A stretch of 64,000 bases of DNA. Origin: Actinomadura sp. DC4 (lineage in GTDB: Bacteria; Actinomycetota; Actinomycetes; Streptosporangiales; Streptosporangiaceae). Below the pieces are notes generated by a model. The model was given only the letters and a program-made list of their open reading frames with translations, did not search any database and was not told where the DNA came from. Positions 1-8,634 of this stretch are shown piece by piece (the first letter of the stretch is position 1; the number at the start of each line of letters is the position of its first letter). Position numbers and translations under genes: made by a program. The stretch is from the NCBI RefSeq assembly GCF_030406325.1, contig NZ_JAUEQY010000022.1, forward strand, positions 62,001 through 126,000. Direction: 5' to 3'.

Positions 1-1131
1 CACGATCGTCTTCAGTCCTTCGACGCCGGTGGCGGCGGTCGCGAGCGGCAGGGTGCCGTCGTAGGACTTGCCGGCCATGGCGACGTTCTTCGTGGACCAG
101 CCGGCTTCGGCCTTCCTGCCGTCCGCGGTGTGGGCGGTGGCCTTCCCCGTGAGCCATTCGACGACGGTCTTCATCGCCGTGGTCTCTTCGGGACTGACGG
201 CGCCGGGACAGCCGGTGGACTCACCGGTGCCGAGGGTGCTGGCGGCCAGTACGGCGTAGCCGCGGGAGACGAAGTAGTTGTCGTAGTAGACGAAGGTGTG
301 GTCGGGCGGCGTCCATGGGGCGGTCGGGGGCTGCCAGGGGGCGAGGCGGGGGCGGTCGGTGACGTCGGCGGGGTGGTAGGGGGTGTTGACGGTGCCGCCG
401 TAGTACGGGCTCGCTTCTATGATCGAGGCGACTTTCAGCCCGTGGCCGGTCTCTTTGGGACGGGTTACGTAGACGGCTACGCGGTCGTGCTCACCGTCGT
501 GATCACTGTCGACGGGGGTGTCGACGTAGACGGTTTCGCGGATCGCGTCCTGATAGGAGAAGACCGGGCGGGTCATCCCGCCTGCGATGACGATGTGGGG
601 GGTGTTTCGGGGAGGCGGGTTCGCGGCCGGTGCGGTGGGGGGCGCGGTGGGGTCCGGCGGGGTCATGGTGCCGGAGGGTGCAGCGCCGACGGGGGCGGTG
701 ATGTCGGCGGACGCGGCATGGGCCGACCCGGCCGACCCAACGTGGCCCGACCCGGCCGACTCGGCGTGGCCCGCCCCAGCACGATCCGACCCGGCACGGT
801 CCAGCCCACCGCGGTCCACGCCGACACGGTCCACGCCGACACGGTCCAGGCCTGCACGATCCGACTTGGCGCGGTCCAGCCCAGCGCGGTCCCATTCGGC
901 GCGGTCCGACGCACCACGATCCGAGGTGGCGCTTCCCGAGGCGGCGCCGGCAGGCGTGGCGTTGCCGATCGCGGCGTCGGCCGCTTCGCCGCTCGCGGGT
1001 GTCACGCCTGCGGGCGCCGTACCGCCGGACACGGTGCCGCCGGAAGTGGCACCGCCATGTTCGACGCCGCCGGGCACGGCAGCCGGCGAGACGAGCAAGC
1101 CCAAGGCCGTGACCAGGTAGAACAGTCGCAT
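1..1131 (-). CDS. X-Pro dipeptidyl-peptidase / CocE-type serine hydrolase, N-terminal part
   Basis: The gene runs off the left edge, leaving the first 377 residues of a secreted S15/CocE-type serine peptidase. The ATG at 1131 has GAGGA six bases upstream. Residues 1-20 are a hydrophobic signal peptide; residues 71-120 are pentapeptide repeats (separate entry); a Pro-rich linker leads into the catalytic domain near residue 190. The nucleophile motif G-K-S-Y-D-G puts the Ser at 356 (bases 64-66), as expected for the family. Asp and His of the triad and the C-terminal jelly-roll lie outside the window. Family members remove X-Pro dipeptides outside the cell, but some are acyl esterases, so the substrate is not certain. 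Confidence 0.82.
   Translation of the reverse strand, partial: MRLFYLVTALGLLVSPAAVPGGVEHGGATSGGTVSGGTAPAGVTPASGEAADAAIGNATPAGAASGSATSDRGASDRAEWDRAGLDRAKSDRAGLDRVGVDRVGVDRGGLDRAGSDRAGAGHAESAGSGHVGSAGSAHAASADITAPVGAAPSGTMTPPDPTAPPTAPAANPPPRNTPHIVIAGGMTRPVFSYQDAIRETVYVDTPVDSDHDGEHDRVAVYVTRPKETGHGLKVASIIEASPYYGGTVNTPYHPADVTDRPRLAPWQPPTAPWTPPDHTFVYYDNYFVSRGYAVLAASTLGTGESTGCPGAVSPEETTAMKTVVEWLTGKATAHTADGRKAEAGWSTKNVAMAGKSYDGTLPLATAATGVEGLKTIV
772..921 (-). repeat. Ten tandem 15-base units coding DRxxx pentapeptides
   Basis: Within the X-Pro peptidase gene, residues 71-120 read as ten consecutive five-residue units, each starting Asp-Arg (for example DRAGL, DRVGV, DRAGS). Units 6 and 7 are identical. 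After it the pattern decays into Gly/Ala/Ser/His-rich units to about residue 140. The repeat separates the signal peptide from the catalytic domain, so it is probably a surface linker or cell-wall-interacting segment. This is read directly from the translation; its function is not known to me. Confidence 0.85.
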
Positions 1132-1163
1132 CGTCGTTCCTCACCGATCACCGCCTCGGCAAG

Positions 1164-1182
1164 TTGTCCACAGCCTGTGGAC
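1164..1182. promoter_or_regulatory. DnaA-box sequence inside a palindrome
   Basis: TTGTCCACA at 1164-1172 matches the actinobacterial DnaA-box consensus exactly. It forms part of the inverted repeat GTCCACAG-C-CTGTGGAC (1166-1182), so a second, weaker box (GGTCCACA on the minus strand) overlaps it. It lies 33 bases upstream of the peptidase start codon. A single pair of boxes is not an origin; it could be a DnaA-titration or regulatory site, or chance. Confidence 0.35.
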
Positions 1183-1243
1183 CCCTCTTGCCCCTCCAGC
1201 CGCCTCAACGGAAGGATGGGAATTGGGATGAGCCCCCCAGGGC

Positions 1244-1266
1244 GGGCGGGGTCCCCTTCCCCGCCC
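1244..1266. terminator. GC-rich hairpin, possible operon terminator
   Basis: GGGCGGGG (1244-1251) can pair with CCCCGCCC (1259-1266) around a seven-base loop. It lies downstream of deoA in the direction of transcription but more than 500 bases from its stop, and no T-run follows, so assignment as the deoA operon terminator is weak. Confidence 0.25.
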
Positions 1267-1799
1267 CACCCAGGGCTTGCTGGGTGATCGTTTGTCACAT
1301 TCGAGGGGGCAACGTGAGAAGTCAAGGACCTCGACCGATTCGGTCAGGATGCGGGGAAAGCTGAGGGCTGCCGTTGGTTCTGCGGCTTCTCCGCTGGGGT
1401 GGCGGAGCGACTCCCTTGGACGGTCACCGTCGTGGGACGGCGCGTTCCCGCCAGGCGGCCGTCGTCTACGTGTGGTCGTCGGCGCTCCGATCTCGCGGCG
1501 GCACCGCGGTCGTCCGCCAGAGGCGGGCGAACGGCGCCACGGGAAGCCGGACCCACGACAGCACCACCGGCTTGGCCCGCCGGCGAACGGCGCACTCGCG
1601 GCGCCGCTTGAGGACCCCCTGCCGCGGACCGGGAACAACGCGCGAGACGCCTCGCGGCCGCGCCCCCGGTTTCGCGATGGATCGGCAGCCGGTGCCGCGA
1701 ACTCGGCATCGCCGGTCCCCGGCGAGCGGGCACCGAGCTTGCGGCACAGGTCACTTGCGGCTTCTGCCACGACGCTGCGCCCCGTGAGGGCGGGCCGCC

Positions 1800-3077
1800 T
1801 CAGGCGATGCGGTCGATGATCAGCGGTTGCGGGTCGGGCTTTCCGCCGATCTCGTACGCGCCCTCCAGGGCCTCCAGCGCCCTCTCGAAGCGGTCCGTCT
1901 CATCCGCGTGCAGGGTCAGCAGGGGCTGGCCCTCGCGTACCTCGTCGCCCGGTTTGGCGTGCAGCGTCACGCCCGCCGCGTAAGAGACCGTGTCCTCCTT
2001 GCGCGCCCGCCCCGCGCCCAAGCGCCAGGCCGCCACGCCCACCCCGTACGCGTCCAGACGGCTCAAAAAGCCCGTCTCCGGCGCCTTCACCTCGTGCGAC
2101 TCCCGAGGGATCGGCAGCGCCGCGTCAGGGTCGCCTCCCTGAGCGGTGATCATCCGGCGCCAGGCGTCCATCGCCGAGCCGTCGCGCAGTGCCTCCGCCG
2201 GGTCCTTCGCGTCGGTCAGGCCCGCTCCGATCAGCATCTCGCGGGCCAGCGCCACCGCCAGCTCGACCACGTCCGCCGGGCCGCCGCCCGAGAGTACCTC
2301 CACCGACTCCGCGACCTCCACGGCGTTGCCGACCGCGCGGCCGAGAGGTGTGTCCATCGCGGTCAGCAGGGCGACCGTTCGTACGCCGTGGTCCGTGCCC
2401 AGGTCGACCATCGTCCGGGCCAGCTCGCGCGCGTCGGAGGCGTTCTTCATGAACGCTCCCGAGCCCACCTTCACGTCCAGGACCAGCGCGCCCGTGCCTT
2501 CGGCGATCTTCTTGGACATGATCGAGCTGGCGATCAGCGGGATCGACTCGACCGTGCCGGTGACGTCGCGCAGGGCGTACAGCTTGCGGTCGGCGGGGGC
2601 CAGGCCCGTGCCGGCCGCGCACACGACCGCGCCGGCCGTGCGCAACACCTCCAGCATCTCCTCGTTCGACAGCGACGCCCGCCAGCCCGGGATCGACTCC
2701 AGCTTGTCGAGCGTGCCGCCCGTGTGGCCCAGGCCGCGTCCCGAGAGCTGGGGTACGGCCGCGCCGCAGGCCGCGACCAGCGGCGCCAGCGGCAGGGTGA
2801 TCTTGTCGCCCACACCGCCCGTCGAGTGTTTGTCCGTGGTCGGCGAGGAGAGCTCGGACCAGTCCATCCGCTCGCCTGAGCGGATCATCGCGTCCGTCCA
2901 GCGCGCCACTTCCGGCCGGGTCATCCCCCGCAGCAGGATCGCCATCGCGAGCGAGGCCATCTGCTCCTCGGCGATCGCACCGCGCGTGTACGCGTCGACC
3001 GCCCAGTCGATCTGTTCGGCGCTCAGCACACCGCCGTCGCGCTTGGTCCGGATGACGTCGACCGCGTCGAAACTCAT
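1800..3077 (-). CDS. deoA: Thymidine phosphorylase
   Basis: Splits thymidine or deoxyuridine with phosphate into the base and 2-deoxyribose 1-phosphate in the cytoplasm. The 425-residue protein has the family signature K-H-S-T-G-G-V-G-D-K near residue 80, followed by the glycine-rich G-R-G-L-G-H-T-G-G-T-L-D-K segment, and has the usual family length. I start it at the ATG at 3077, two bases after the cdd stop, because residues M-S-F-D-A-V-D-V align with the family N-terminus; longer in-frame extensions would run through cdd. It is the last gene of the nucleoside uptake operon. Confidence 0.95.
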   Translation of the reverse strand: MSFDAVDVIRTKRDGGVLSAEQIDWAVDAYTRGAIAEEQMASLAMAILLRGMTRPEVARWTDAMIRSGERMDWSELSSPTTDKHSTGGVGDKITLPLAPLVAACGAAVPQLSGRGLGHTGGTLDKLESIPGWRASLSNEEMLEVLRTAGAVVCAAGTGLAPADRKLYALRDVTGTVESIPLIASSIMSKKIAEGTGALVLDVKVGSGAFMKNASDARELARTMVDLGTDHGVRTVALLTAMDTPLGRAVGNAVEVAESVEVLSGGGPADVVELAVALAREMLIGAGLTDAKDPAEALRDGSAMDAWRRMITAQGGDPDAALPIPRESHEVKAPETGFLSRLDAYGVGVAAWRLGAGRARKEDTVSYAAGVTLHAKPGDEVREGQPLLTLHADETDRFERALEALEGAYEIGGKPDPQPLIIDRIA

Positions 3078-3079
3078 CT

Positions 3080-3466
3080 TCACCTTTCCAGGTCGTCGGG
3101 GCCGAACGCGTCCGGCAGTACCTCGCTCATCGGCCGTACGCCGCGTGCCGTCTCCAGCAGCATCTCCGCGCCGCCGTGCTCCCACAGCAGCTGGCGGCAC
3201 CGACCGCACGGCATCACCGGCTCGCCGTCACGCTGGACGACCGAGACCGCGACCAGCCGCCCGCCGCCCGAGCCGTGCAGCGCCGACACCAGGCCGCACT
3301 CCGCGCAGAGCCCGAGGCCGTACGACGCGTTCTCCACGTTGCATCCGGTCACGATCCGCCCGTCGTCGGTCAGACCGGCCGCGCCCACCGGAAAGCCGGA
3401 GTACGGCGCGTACGCGCGGGTCATCGCCGCGCGGGCGGCCTCCCTCAGCGGCTCCCAGTCGACCAT
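3080..3466 (-). CDS. cdd: Cytidine deaminase
   Basis: Deaminates cytidine and deoxycytidine to uridine nucleosides. The 128-residue length is that of the small tetrameric class. The zinc site is visible as C-A-E-C (Cys ligand plus catalytic Glu) after T-G-C-N-V-E-N-A-S-Y-G, and as P-C-G-R-C downstream. The ATG overlaps the stop of the upstream permease gene by one base (TGATG), showing translational coupling, and deoA follows two bases later. Together these genes take nucleosides from import to base and sugar phosphate. Confidence 0.95.
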   Translation of the reverse strand: MVDWEPLREAARAAMTRAYAPYSGFPVGAAGLTDDGRIVTGCNVENASYGLGLCAECGLVSALHGSGGGRLVAVSVVQRDGEPVMPCGRCRQLLWEHGGAEMLLETARGVRPMSEVLPDAFGPDDLER

Positions 3467-4725
3467 CAGTGGCCACCGCCGCGGCGATAGCGCAGGCCGT
3501 CCGCCGCGGGCATCCGCAGCCGCTGCGCCGCGAACGCGAGCACCAGCAGTGTCGTGATGTGCGGGCTGTACGTGACGATCTCCCGGGGCAGCTCGTCCGT
3601 CGTGAAGAACCACACGAGCACGCCGATCGCGACCACGGCCGAGACCGCGGCGGCCACCACCCGGCCCTTGTAGCCGCGCCAGGCCGCCAGGGCCAGCAGG
3701 CCGATGCCGATCAGCAGCAGCATCGCGTGCACCGCGCCCGCGCCGCCGCGCAGCTGCAGCGCGTCGGCGTAGCCGAACAGGCCGGCGCCGCCGGCGACCA
3801 TGCCCGGCCGCCAGTTGCCGAAGATCATCGCGGCGAGGCCGATGTAGCCACGTCCGTTGACCTGCCCCTCCTGGTAGTTCGACGACGCGACCATGGCCAG
3901 GAACACCCCGCCGAGCCCGGCGAAGGCGCCGGAGATCACGACGGCGGCGTACTTCATCCGGTAGACCTTCACGCCGAGCGACTCGGCGGCGGTGGGATTC
4001 TCCCCGCAGGAGCGCAGCCGCAACCCGAAGGCCGTGCGCCACAGCAGGTAGAACGAGGCCGGTACGAGCAGGATCGCGATCAGCGTGACCGGAGAGAGCC
4101 CGGTCAGCACGCCGCGTACGAGGCCGGCCAGGTCCGAGATCAGGATCCAGTGGTGTTTCTCGAGTGAGCCGAGCGGTTTGCCGACGCCCGGCACGCTCCA
4201 GGTTGGGAAGCTCGGCAGCGGTGGCGACTGGGTCGCGCCGCCGCCCTGCTCGTCGGTGAACAGCAGGTCCGACAGGTACCTCGTGACGCCCGGCGCGAGG
4301 ATCGTGATCGCGACGCCGGACACGATGTGGTCGACGCCGAACGTCACCGTGGCGACGGCGTGCAGCAGCCCGCCGAGCGCGCCGGCGATGACGCCGCCGA
4401 GCAGGCCGAGCCACGGGTTGCCGCTGAAGTACGCGCCGAAGGCCGCGCCCCAGGTGCCGAAGGTCATCATGCCTTCGAGGCCGATGTTGACGACGCCGGA
4501 GCGCTCGGACCACAGACCGCCGAGCGCGGCCATCCCGATCGGCACCGCCAGGGCGAGCGTGGCGCTCATGGTGCCGCTGGAGGTGATGTCGGACTCGCCG
4601 GTGATCAGCCGCAGCAGGATGAGCGCGACGAAGACCCCGAGTCCGATGAGCAGTCCGCGGGTCGCGCCGTTCGAACGCGTGCCTCCGGTGTCCGGCGCAG
4701 GTGTCCGGACCTCCTGTTCGATCAT
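3466..4725 (-). CDS. Nucleoside/simple-sugar ABC transporter permease (second subunit)
   Basis: A 419-residue integral membrane protein of the BPD_transp_2 family that pairs with basic-membrane-protein (BMP) lipoproteins, as in nucleoside importers. Residues G-L-W-S-E-R-S-G-V-V-N-I-G-L-E-G-M-M form the conserved cytoplasmic loop of this family. Many hydrophobic segments run from residue 25 to the end. The ATG at 4725 overlaps the stop of the other permease gene by four bases (ATGA). Its position between the first permease and cdd/deoA argues for nucleosides rather than sugars as the cargo. Confidence 0.88.
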   Translation of the reverse strand: MIEQEVRTPAPDTGGTRSNGATRGLLIGLGVFVALILLRLITGESDITSSGTMSATLALAVPIGMAALGGLWSERSGVVNIGLEGMMTFGTWGAAFGAYFSGNPWLGLLGGVIAGALGGLLHAVATVTFGVDHIVSGVAITILAPGVTRYLSDLLFTDEQGGGATQSPPLPSFPTWSVPGVGKPLGSLEKHHWILISDLAGLVRGVLTGLSPVTLIAILLVPASFYLLWRTAFGLRLRSCGENPTAAESLGVKVYRMKYAAVVISGAFAGLGGVFLAMVASSNYQEGQVNGRGYIGLAAMIFGNWRPGMVAGGAGLFGYADALQLRGGAGAVHAMLLLIGIGLLALAAWRGYKGRVVAAAVSAVVAIGVLVWFFTTDELPREIVTYSPHITTLLVLAFAAQRLRMPAADGLRYRRGGGH

Positions 4726-5816
4726 GCCGGGACCTCTCCGAGCTGCGCGGCGACGTGCCGCTGGTCGATGCGCTGGCCGATCCGGTTGACGACCTCGTAC
4801 ACGATGACCACGGACAGCAGCACGGCCGCCTGGGTGATCGCCACGATCTCCTTGGGGATGTCGTTGAAGTCGAGGATCTGCGATGACTGGTCCAGGAACG
4901 CCCAGAGCAGGGAGGCGAACGCGATGCCGACCGGGCTGTTGCGGCCGAGCAGCGCGATGCCGATCCCGGTGAAGCCGATGCCGGTCGGGAAGTCCAGGGA
5001 GTAGGAGTAGGACCCGCCGAGCAGCTGCGGCATGCCGACCATGCCGGCCACCGCGCCGGACATGACCATCGCGACGATCACCATGCGCTTGGCGTCCACG
5101 CCGCTCGCCACCGCGGCGCTCTGGGACAGGCCGGTCGCCCGCAGGTCGAAGCCGAACCGCGTGCGGTTGATCATGTACCAGAAGCCGATGCCGGCCAGGA
5201 CCGCGACGATGACGAAGCTGTAGATCTTCAGCTCGCTGCCCGGGTACGTGATGCCGGGCATCCGGCCCGACGGGGCGATCGGCTTGGTGCCGATGTTGTT
5301 GCTGCCGGCCACCTTCGTCGCGAGCCGCTGCGGGTTGAGCAGGAAGGCGATGACGCCGGAGGCGATGAAGTTCAGCATGATCGTCGAGATGACCTCGCTG
5401 ACGCCGCGGGTCACCTTGAGCACGGCCGCGATCGCGGCCCACAGCCCGCCGACGACGACCGCGACGACGACGATGAAGACCTGGTGCAGCACGGTCGGCA
5501 GTGCCCACGCGCCGCCGGCCGCCGCCGCGAGCATCGCCGCGAGGCGGTACTGCCCGTCGACGCCGATGTTGAACAGGTTCATCCGGAACCCGATCGCCAC
5601 CGCCAGCGCGGACAGGTAGTAGGTAGCCGCCCGGTTCACCGTGTTGACGATGCTGTCGGGATCCTTGCCGAACTCGAACATCGCCTGGAACGTCGACGGC
5701 GGGTTGAACCCGCTGACCGACAGCACGATCGAGGTGAGGATGAGCGAGAAGATGAGCGCGATCAACGCGGCGACGATGGTCCGCGTGTACGACTTCGCGA
5801 GCACTCGGTAGATCAC
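4722..5816 (-). CDS. Nucleoside/simple-sugar ABC transporter permease (first subunit)
   Basis: A 364-residue BPD_transp_2 permease. It has a short positive N-terminus, about eight to ten hydrophobic segments, and the family loop R-M-N-L-F-N-I-G-V-D-G-Q. I chose the GTG at 5816 because it overlaps the ATPase stop by four bases (GTGA), the coupling seen throughout this operon. Forms the membrane channel with the permease encoded downstream and is driven by the ATPase upstream. Confidence 0.88.
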   Translation of the reverse strand: MIYRVLAKSYTRTIVAALIALIFSLILTSIVLSVSGFNPPSTFQAMFEFGKDPDSIVNTVNRAATYYLSALAVAIGFRMNLFNIGVDGQYRLAAMLAAAAGGAWALPTVLHQVFIVVVAVVVGGLWAAIAAVLKVTRGVSEVISTIMLNFIASGVIAFLLNPQRLATKVAGSNNIGTKPIAPSGRMPGITYPGSELKIYSFVIVAVLAGIGFWYMINRTRFGFDLRATGLSQSAAVASGVDAKRMVIVAMVMSGAVAGMVGMPQLLGGSYSYSLDFPTGIGFTGIGIALLGRNSPVGIAFASLLWAFLDQSSQILDFNDIPKEIVAITQAAVLLSVVIVYEVVNRIGQRIDQRHVAAQLGEVPA

Positions 5817-7333
5817 GCGGCGCTCCCCTCTCCGGCGCCGGTCATGAGGGAGCCGAGCTGGTCCGGTGTGATGGTGGCGGGGTCGGCCTCGCCGACCAGG
5901 CGGCCGCGCAGGATCACCCGCAGCGTGTCCGACATGCCGATGAGCTCGTCGAGGTCGGCCGAGATGAGCAGCACCGCGAGGCCCTCGGCGCGGGCGTGCC
6001 GTAGGTGGTCCCAGATCGCCGACTGCGCGCCCACGTCGACGCCGCGCGTCGGGTGGGCGGCGATGAGCAGCTTCGGGGCGCCCGACATCTCCCGGCCGAC
6101 GATCAGTTTCTGCTGGTTGCCGCCGGACAGGGACGCCGCGGCGACGTCGATACCAGGCGTGCGCACGTCGTAGTCGCGGACGATCCGCTCGGTGTCGCGC
6201 CGGGCGCCCTGGCGGTCGATCAGCCCGCGTCTGACATTCGGCGGCTGGGTCTGGTGCCCGAGGATGCGGTTCTCCCACAGCGGGGAATCCAGCAGCAGGC
6301 CGTGCCGGTGGCGGTCCTCGGGGATGAAGCCGATGCCCGCCTCGCGCCGCCGCCGGGTGGCCAGCTTGGTCAGGTCCGTCTCACCGAGCCGGATGACGCC
6401 GGTCTCGACGGGCAGCATGCCCATGATCGCCTCGACGAGCTCGGCCTGGCCGTTGCCCTCGACGCCGGCGATGCCGAGGATCTCGCCCTCGTGGATCGTG
6501 AGTGAGACGTCGTCCACGAGCGCGCGGCCCGCGGCGTCGCGTACGGTCACCTCGCTCAGGCTGAGCACCGGGACGTCGGTCACGGTCGACTCGCGCAGCT
6601 CGGGTACGGGCAGTTCGCTGCCCACCATGAGCTCGGCGAGCTGGCGGGCGGTGACCTCGCCGGGCTCGACGGTGCCGACCGTGGTGCCGCGCCGGATCAC
6701 GGTGATCGTGTCGGCCACCGACAGGACCTCGTCCAGCTTGTGCGAGATGAAGATGACGGTCAGGCCCTCGCGCTTGAGCTCGCGCAGGTTGCCGAAGAGC
6801 TCCTCGACCTCCTGCGGCACGAGCACCGCGGTGGGCTCGTCCAGGATGAGGATCTTCGCGCCGCGGTAGAGCACCTTGAGGATCTCGACACGCTGCCGGG
6901 CGCCGACGCCGAGCTGTTCGACGAGCCGGCCGGGTTCGACGCCCAGGCCGTACTGGCGGGAGATCTCCTCGATCCGGCGGCGTGCCTTTCCGCCGATGCC
7001 ATACAGCTTCTCGGCGCCGAGCACGACGTTCTCCAGCACGCTGAGGTTGTCGGCGAGCATGAAGTGCTGGTGCACCATGCCGATGCCGCGCGCGATGGCG
7101 TCCGACGGGGTGTGGAGGCTGACCTCGGCACCGGCTATCTTGATCGTCCCCTCGTCCGGCCGCTGCATGCCGTAGAGGATCTTCATCAGGGTGGACTTGC
7201 CCGCGCCGTTCTCCCCGACGATGGCGTGCACCGTGCCCTCCGCGACCTCGATGTCGATGTCGTGGTTGGCCACTACGCCGGGAAAGCGCTTGGTGATGCC
7301 GTGCAGCTCGACCGCCGGCTCAGTGGGGGACAT
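5813..7333 (-). CDS. ABC transporter ATP-binding protein, two fused nucleotide-binding domains
   Basis: A 506-residue ATPase with two ABC domains in one chain, typical of nucleoside (BMP-linked) and ribose-type importers. Domain 1 has Walker A G-E-N-G-A-G-K-S-T and Walker B I-L-I-L-D-E-P-T, with a degenerate signature G-V-G-A-R-Q-R-V-E-I. Domain 2 has a degenerate Walker A (G-V-E-G-N-G-Q-A), an intact signature L-S-G-G-N-Q-Q-K, and A-A-H-P-T in place of the usual Walker B D-E-P-T. Such asymmetry between the two sites is normal for this family, but the missing acidic residues mean domain 2 is unlikely to hydrolyse ATP well. Confidence 0.92.
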   Translation of the reverse strand: MSPTEPAVELHGITKRFPGVVANHDIDIEVAEGTVHAIVGENGAGKSTLMKILYGMQRPDEGTIKIAGAEVSLHTPSDAIARGIGMVHQHFMLADNLSVLENVVLGAEKLYGIGGKARRRIEEISRQYGLGVEPGRLVEQLGVGARQRVEILKVLYRGAKILILDEPTAVLVPQEVEELFGNLRELKREGLTVIFISHKLDEVLSVADTITVIRRGTTVGTVEPGEVTARQLAELMVGSELPVPELRESTVTDVPVLSLSEVTVRDAAGRALVDDVSLTIHEGEILGIAGVEGNGQAELVEAIMGMLPVETGVIRLGETDLTKLATRRRREAGIGFIPEDRHRHGLLLDSPLWENRILGHQTQPPNVRRGLIDRQGARRDTERIVRDYDVRTPGIDVAAASLSGGNQQKLIVGREMSGAPKLLIAAHPTRGVDVGAQSAIWDHLRHARAEGLAVLLISADLDELIGMSDTLRVILRGRLVGEADPATITPDQLGSLMTGAGEGSAA

Positions 7334-7354
7334 GCGTCACTCCTACACCAGTGA

Positions 7355-7391
7355 GCCCGGGAGGGAAGCCGAGTCGGCCACCCTCCCGGGC
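7355..7391 (-). terminator. Strong hairpin between lipoprotein and ATPase genes
   Basis: GCCCGGGAGGG (7355-7365) and CCCTCCCGGGC (7381-7391) are a perfect 11-base inverted repeat with a 15-base loop that contains a smaller GCC/GGC pairing. It lies directly after the BMP lipoprotein stop and before the ATPase gene, with no T-run. Placement suits a partial terminator or mRNA-stabilising structure that lets the binding protein be made in excess over the membrane components. Confidence 0.65.
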
Positions 7392-7407
7392 CTGAGTACT
7401 GTCGCCG

Positions 7408-8457
7408 TCACTTCTCGGGCGGCGTGATACTTCCGGAGATGATCTGCTGCTTGAGGTCGTTCAGCGTCGTCGGCAGGTCGCCCAGCGCCGTCGGGTTCGA
7501 CGTCGAGTAGTCGACACCGTCGTTCTTGAGGCTGAACCGCACGTCGCCCTTCTGCACGGTGCCGTCGCCGACGCTCTTGACGAAGTTGAACACCGCGGTG
7601 TCCACGCGCTTGAGCATCGAGGTCAGGACGTAGGGCTTCTCGGCGGCCGAGGCCGTCTGGTACTGGTCGGAGTCGACGCCGATGAACCACTTCTTCTCGG
7701 ACGTGGCCGACTGAAGGGAACCGGTGCCCGACAGGCCCGCCGCGGCGTAGACCACGTCGGCGCCCTGGTCGTACATGCCCTGGGCGATCGTCTTGCCCTT
7801 GGCCGGGTCCTTGAAGCCGCTGAAGTCCGGCGGCTGGGAGATGTACTTGACCTGGACCTTGATCTTCGGGTTGATCTTCTTGGCGCCCGCGATGTAGCCG
7901 ACCTCGAACTTCTTGATCAGCGGGGTCTGCACGCCGCCGATGAAGCCGATGTTGCCGGTCGTGGACTTCTTCGCGGCCGCGGCACCGACGAGGTAGGAGC
8001 CCTCCTGCTCGGCGAAGAGCAGGTCGGTGACGTTCGCCTGCTGGATCGTGTTGTCGTCCACGATCGCGAACTTGGTGTTCGGGTACTTCGGCGCGACCTT
8101 GCCCAGCGCCGTGGCGTACACGAAACCGACCGCGACCACGGGGTTGTAGCCCGACTTGGCCAGCAGGTCGAGCCGCTGGATCTTGTCGTTGTCGCTCTCG
8201 CCCTCTTTGGCCTCAAGGTCCTTGACCTGAAGGTTCAGCTCACTCTGGATCTTCTGCAAACCGGCGTACGCGGCGTCGTTGAACGACTTGTCACCGCGGC
8301 CGCCGATGTCATAGGCGAGCCCGACCTTCAGGGTCTTCTTGGCGTTGCCACCGCCGCCGTCGCCACCGGTGGTCGCCTTCTTCCCACCACAACCGGCGGC
8401 GCTCAGCGCCATGACCGCACTCGCCGCAATGGCGGTTATCTTCAATCCACGGCGCAA
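7408..8457 (-). CDS. BMP family nucleoside-binding lipoprotein
   Basis: The extracellular binding subunit of the importer, 349 residues. The signal peptide ends in a lipobox L-S-A-A-G-C, so Cys23 would be lipidated; a Gly/Lys-rich linker leads to the mature domain, which opens K-V-G-L-A-Y-D-I-G-G-R-G-D-K-S-F-N-D-A, the standard BMP/Med start. The start codon is TTG at 8457, supported by GGAGG eight bases upstream. First gene of the operon; its promoter must lie in 8458-8634. Best guess for the ligand is a nucleoside, from the downstream cdd and deoA. Confidence 0.92.
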   Translation of the reverse strand: MRRGLKITAIAASAVMALSAAGCGGKKATTGGDGGGGNAKKTLKVGLAYDIGGRGDKSFNDAAYAGLQKIQSELNLQVKDLEAKEGESDNDKIQRLDLLAKSGYNPVVAVGFVYATALGKVAPKYPNTKFAIVDDNTIQQANVTDLLFAEQEGSYLVGAAAAKKSTTGNIGFIGGVQTPLIKKFEVGYIAGAKKINPKIKVQVKYISQPPDFSGFKDPAKGKTIAQGMYDQGADVVYAAAGLSGTGSLQSATSEKKWFIGVDSDQYQTASAAEKPYVLTSMLKRVDTAVFNFVKSVGDGTVQKGDVRFSLKNDGVDYSTSNPTALGDLPTTLNDLKQQIISGSITPPEK

Positions 8458-8634
8458 GGTAGTTCCTCCGTCTGTCCCAACTCCGCCCGAAATGTGCCAC
8501 CGGCACGAATCTCCTGGACCCTAGTCCGCGGCGGAGTGTGGACGGAACAAAGCTACCGTGTCGCAACGTGTCCGTTATCAACGCGAAAGCGCGTCGTCAC
8601 AGGTCAGGACACATGATCGTAACGTGCGGCGGAG

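Larger units (their letters stand above)
1132..1799. other. Gene-poor intergenic stretch between the peptidase and deoA
   Basis: About 670 bases lie between the start of the peptidase gene and the end of deoA (both minus strand). Several open frames cross it on both strands, but their translations are low-complexity Arg/Ala/Pro-rich and have no recognisable ribosome site or family features. It should contain the peptidase promoter and the deoA operon terminator. The only structures I can name are the DnaA-box palindrome (1164-1182) and a GC hairpin (1244-1266). Confidence 0.6.

Noticed and set aside
1164-1182. Replication origin
   Set aside because: Only one DnaA-box pair is present and dnaA, dnaN and box clusters are absent.
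2146-4167. A 673-codon open frame on the plus strand
   Set aside because: It lies opposite deoA, cdd and a permease gene, all of which have clear family motifs; the translation is Arg/Ala/Ser-rich without domains, a GC-bias shadow.
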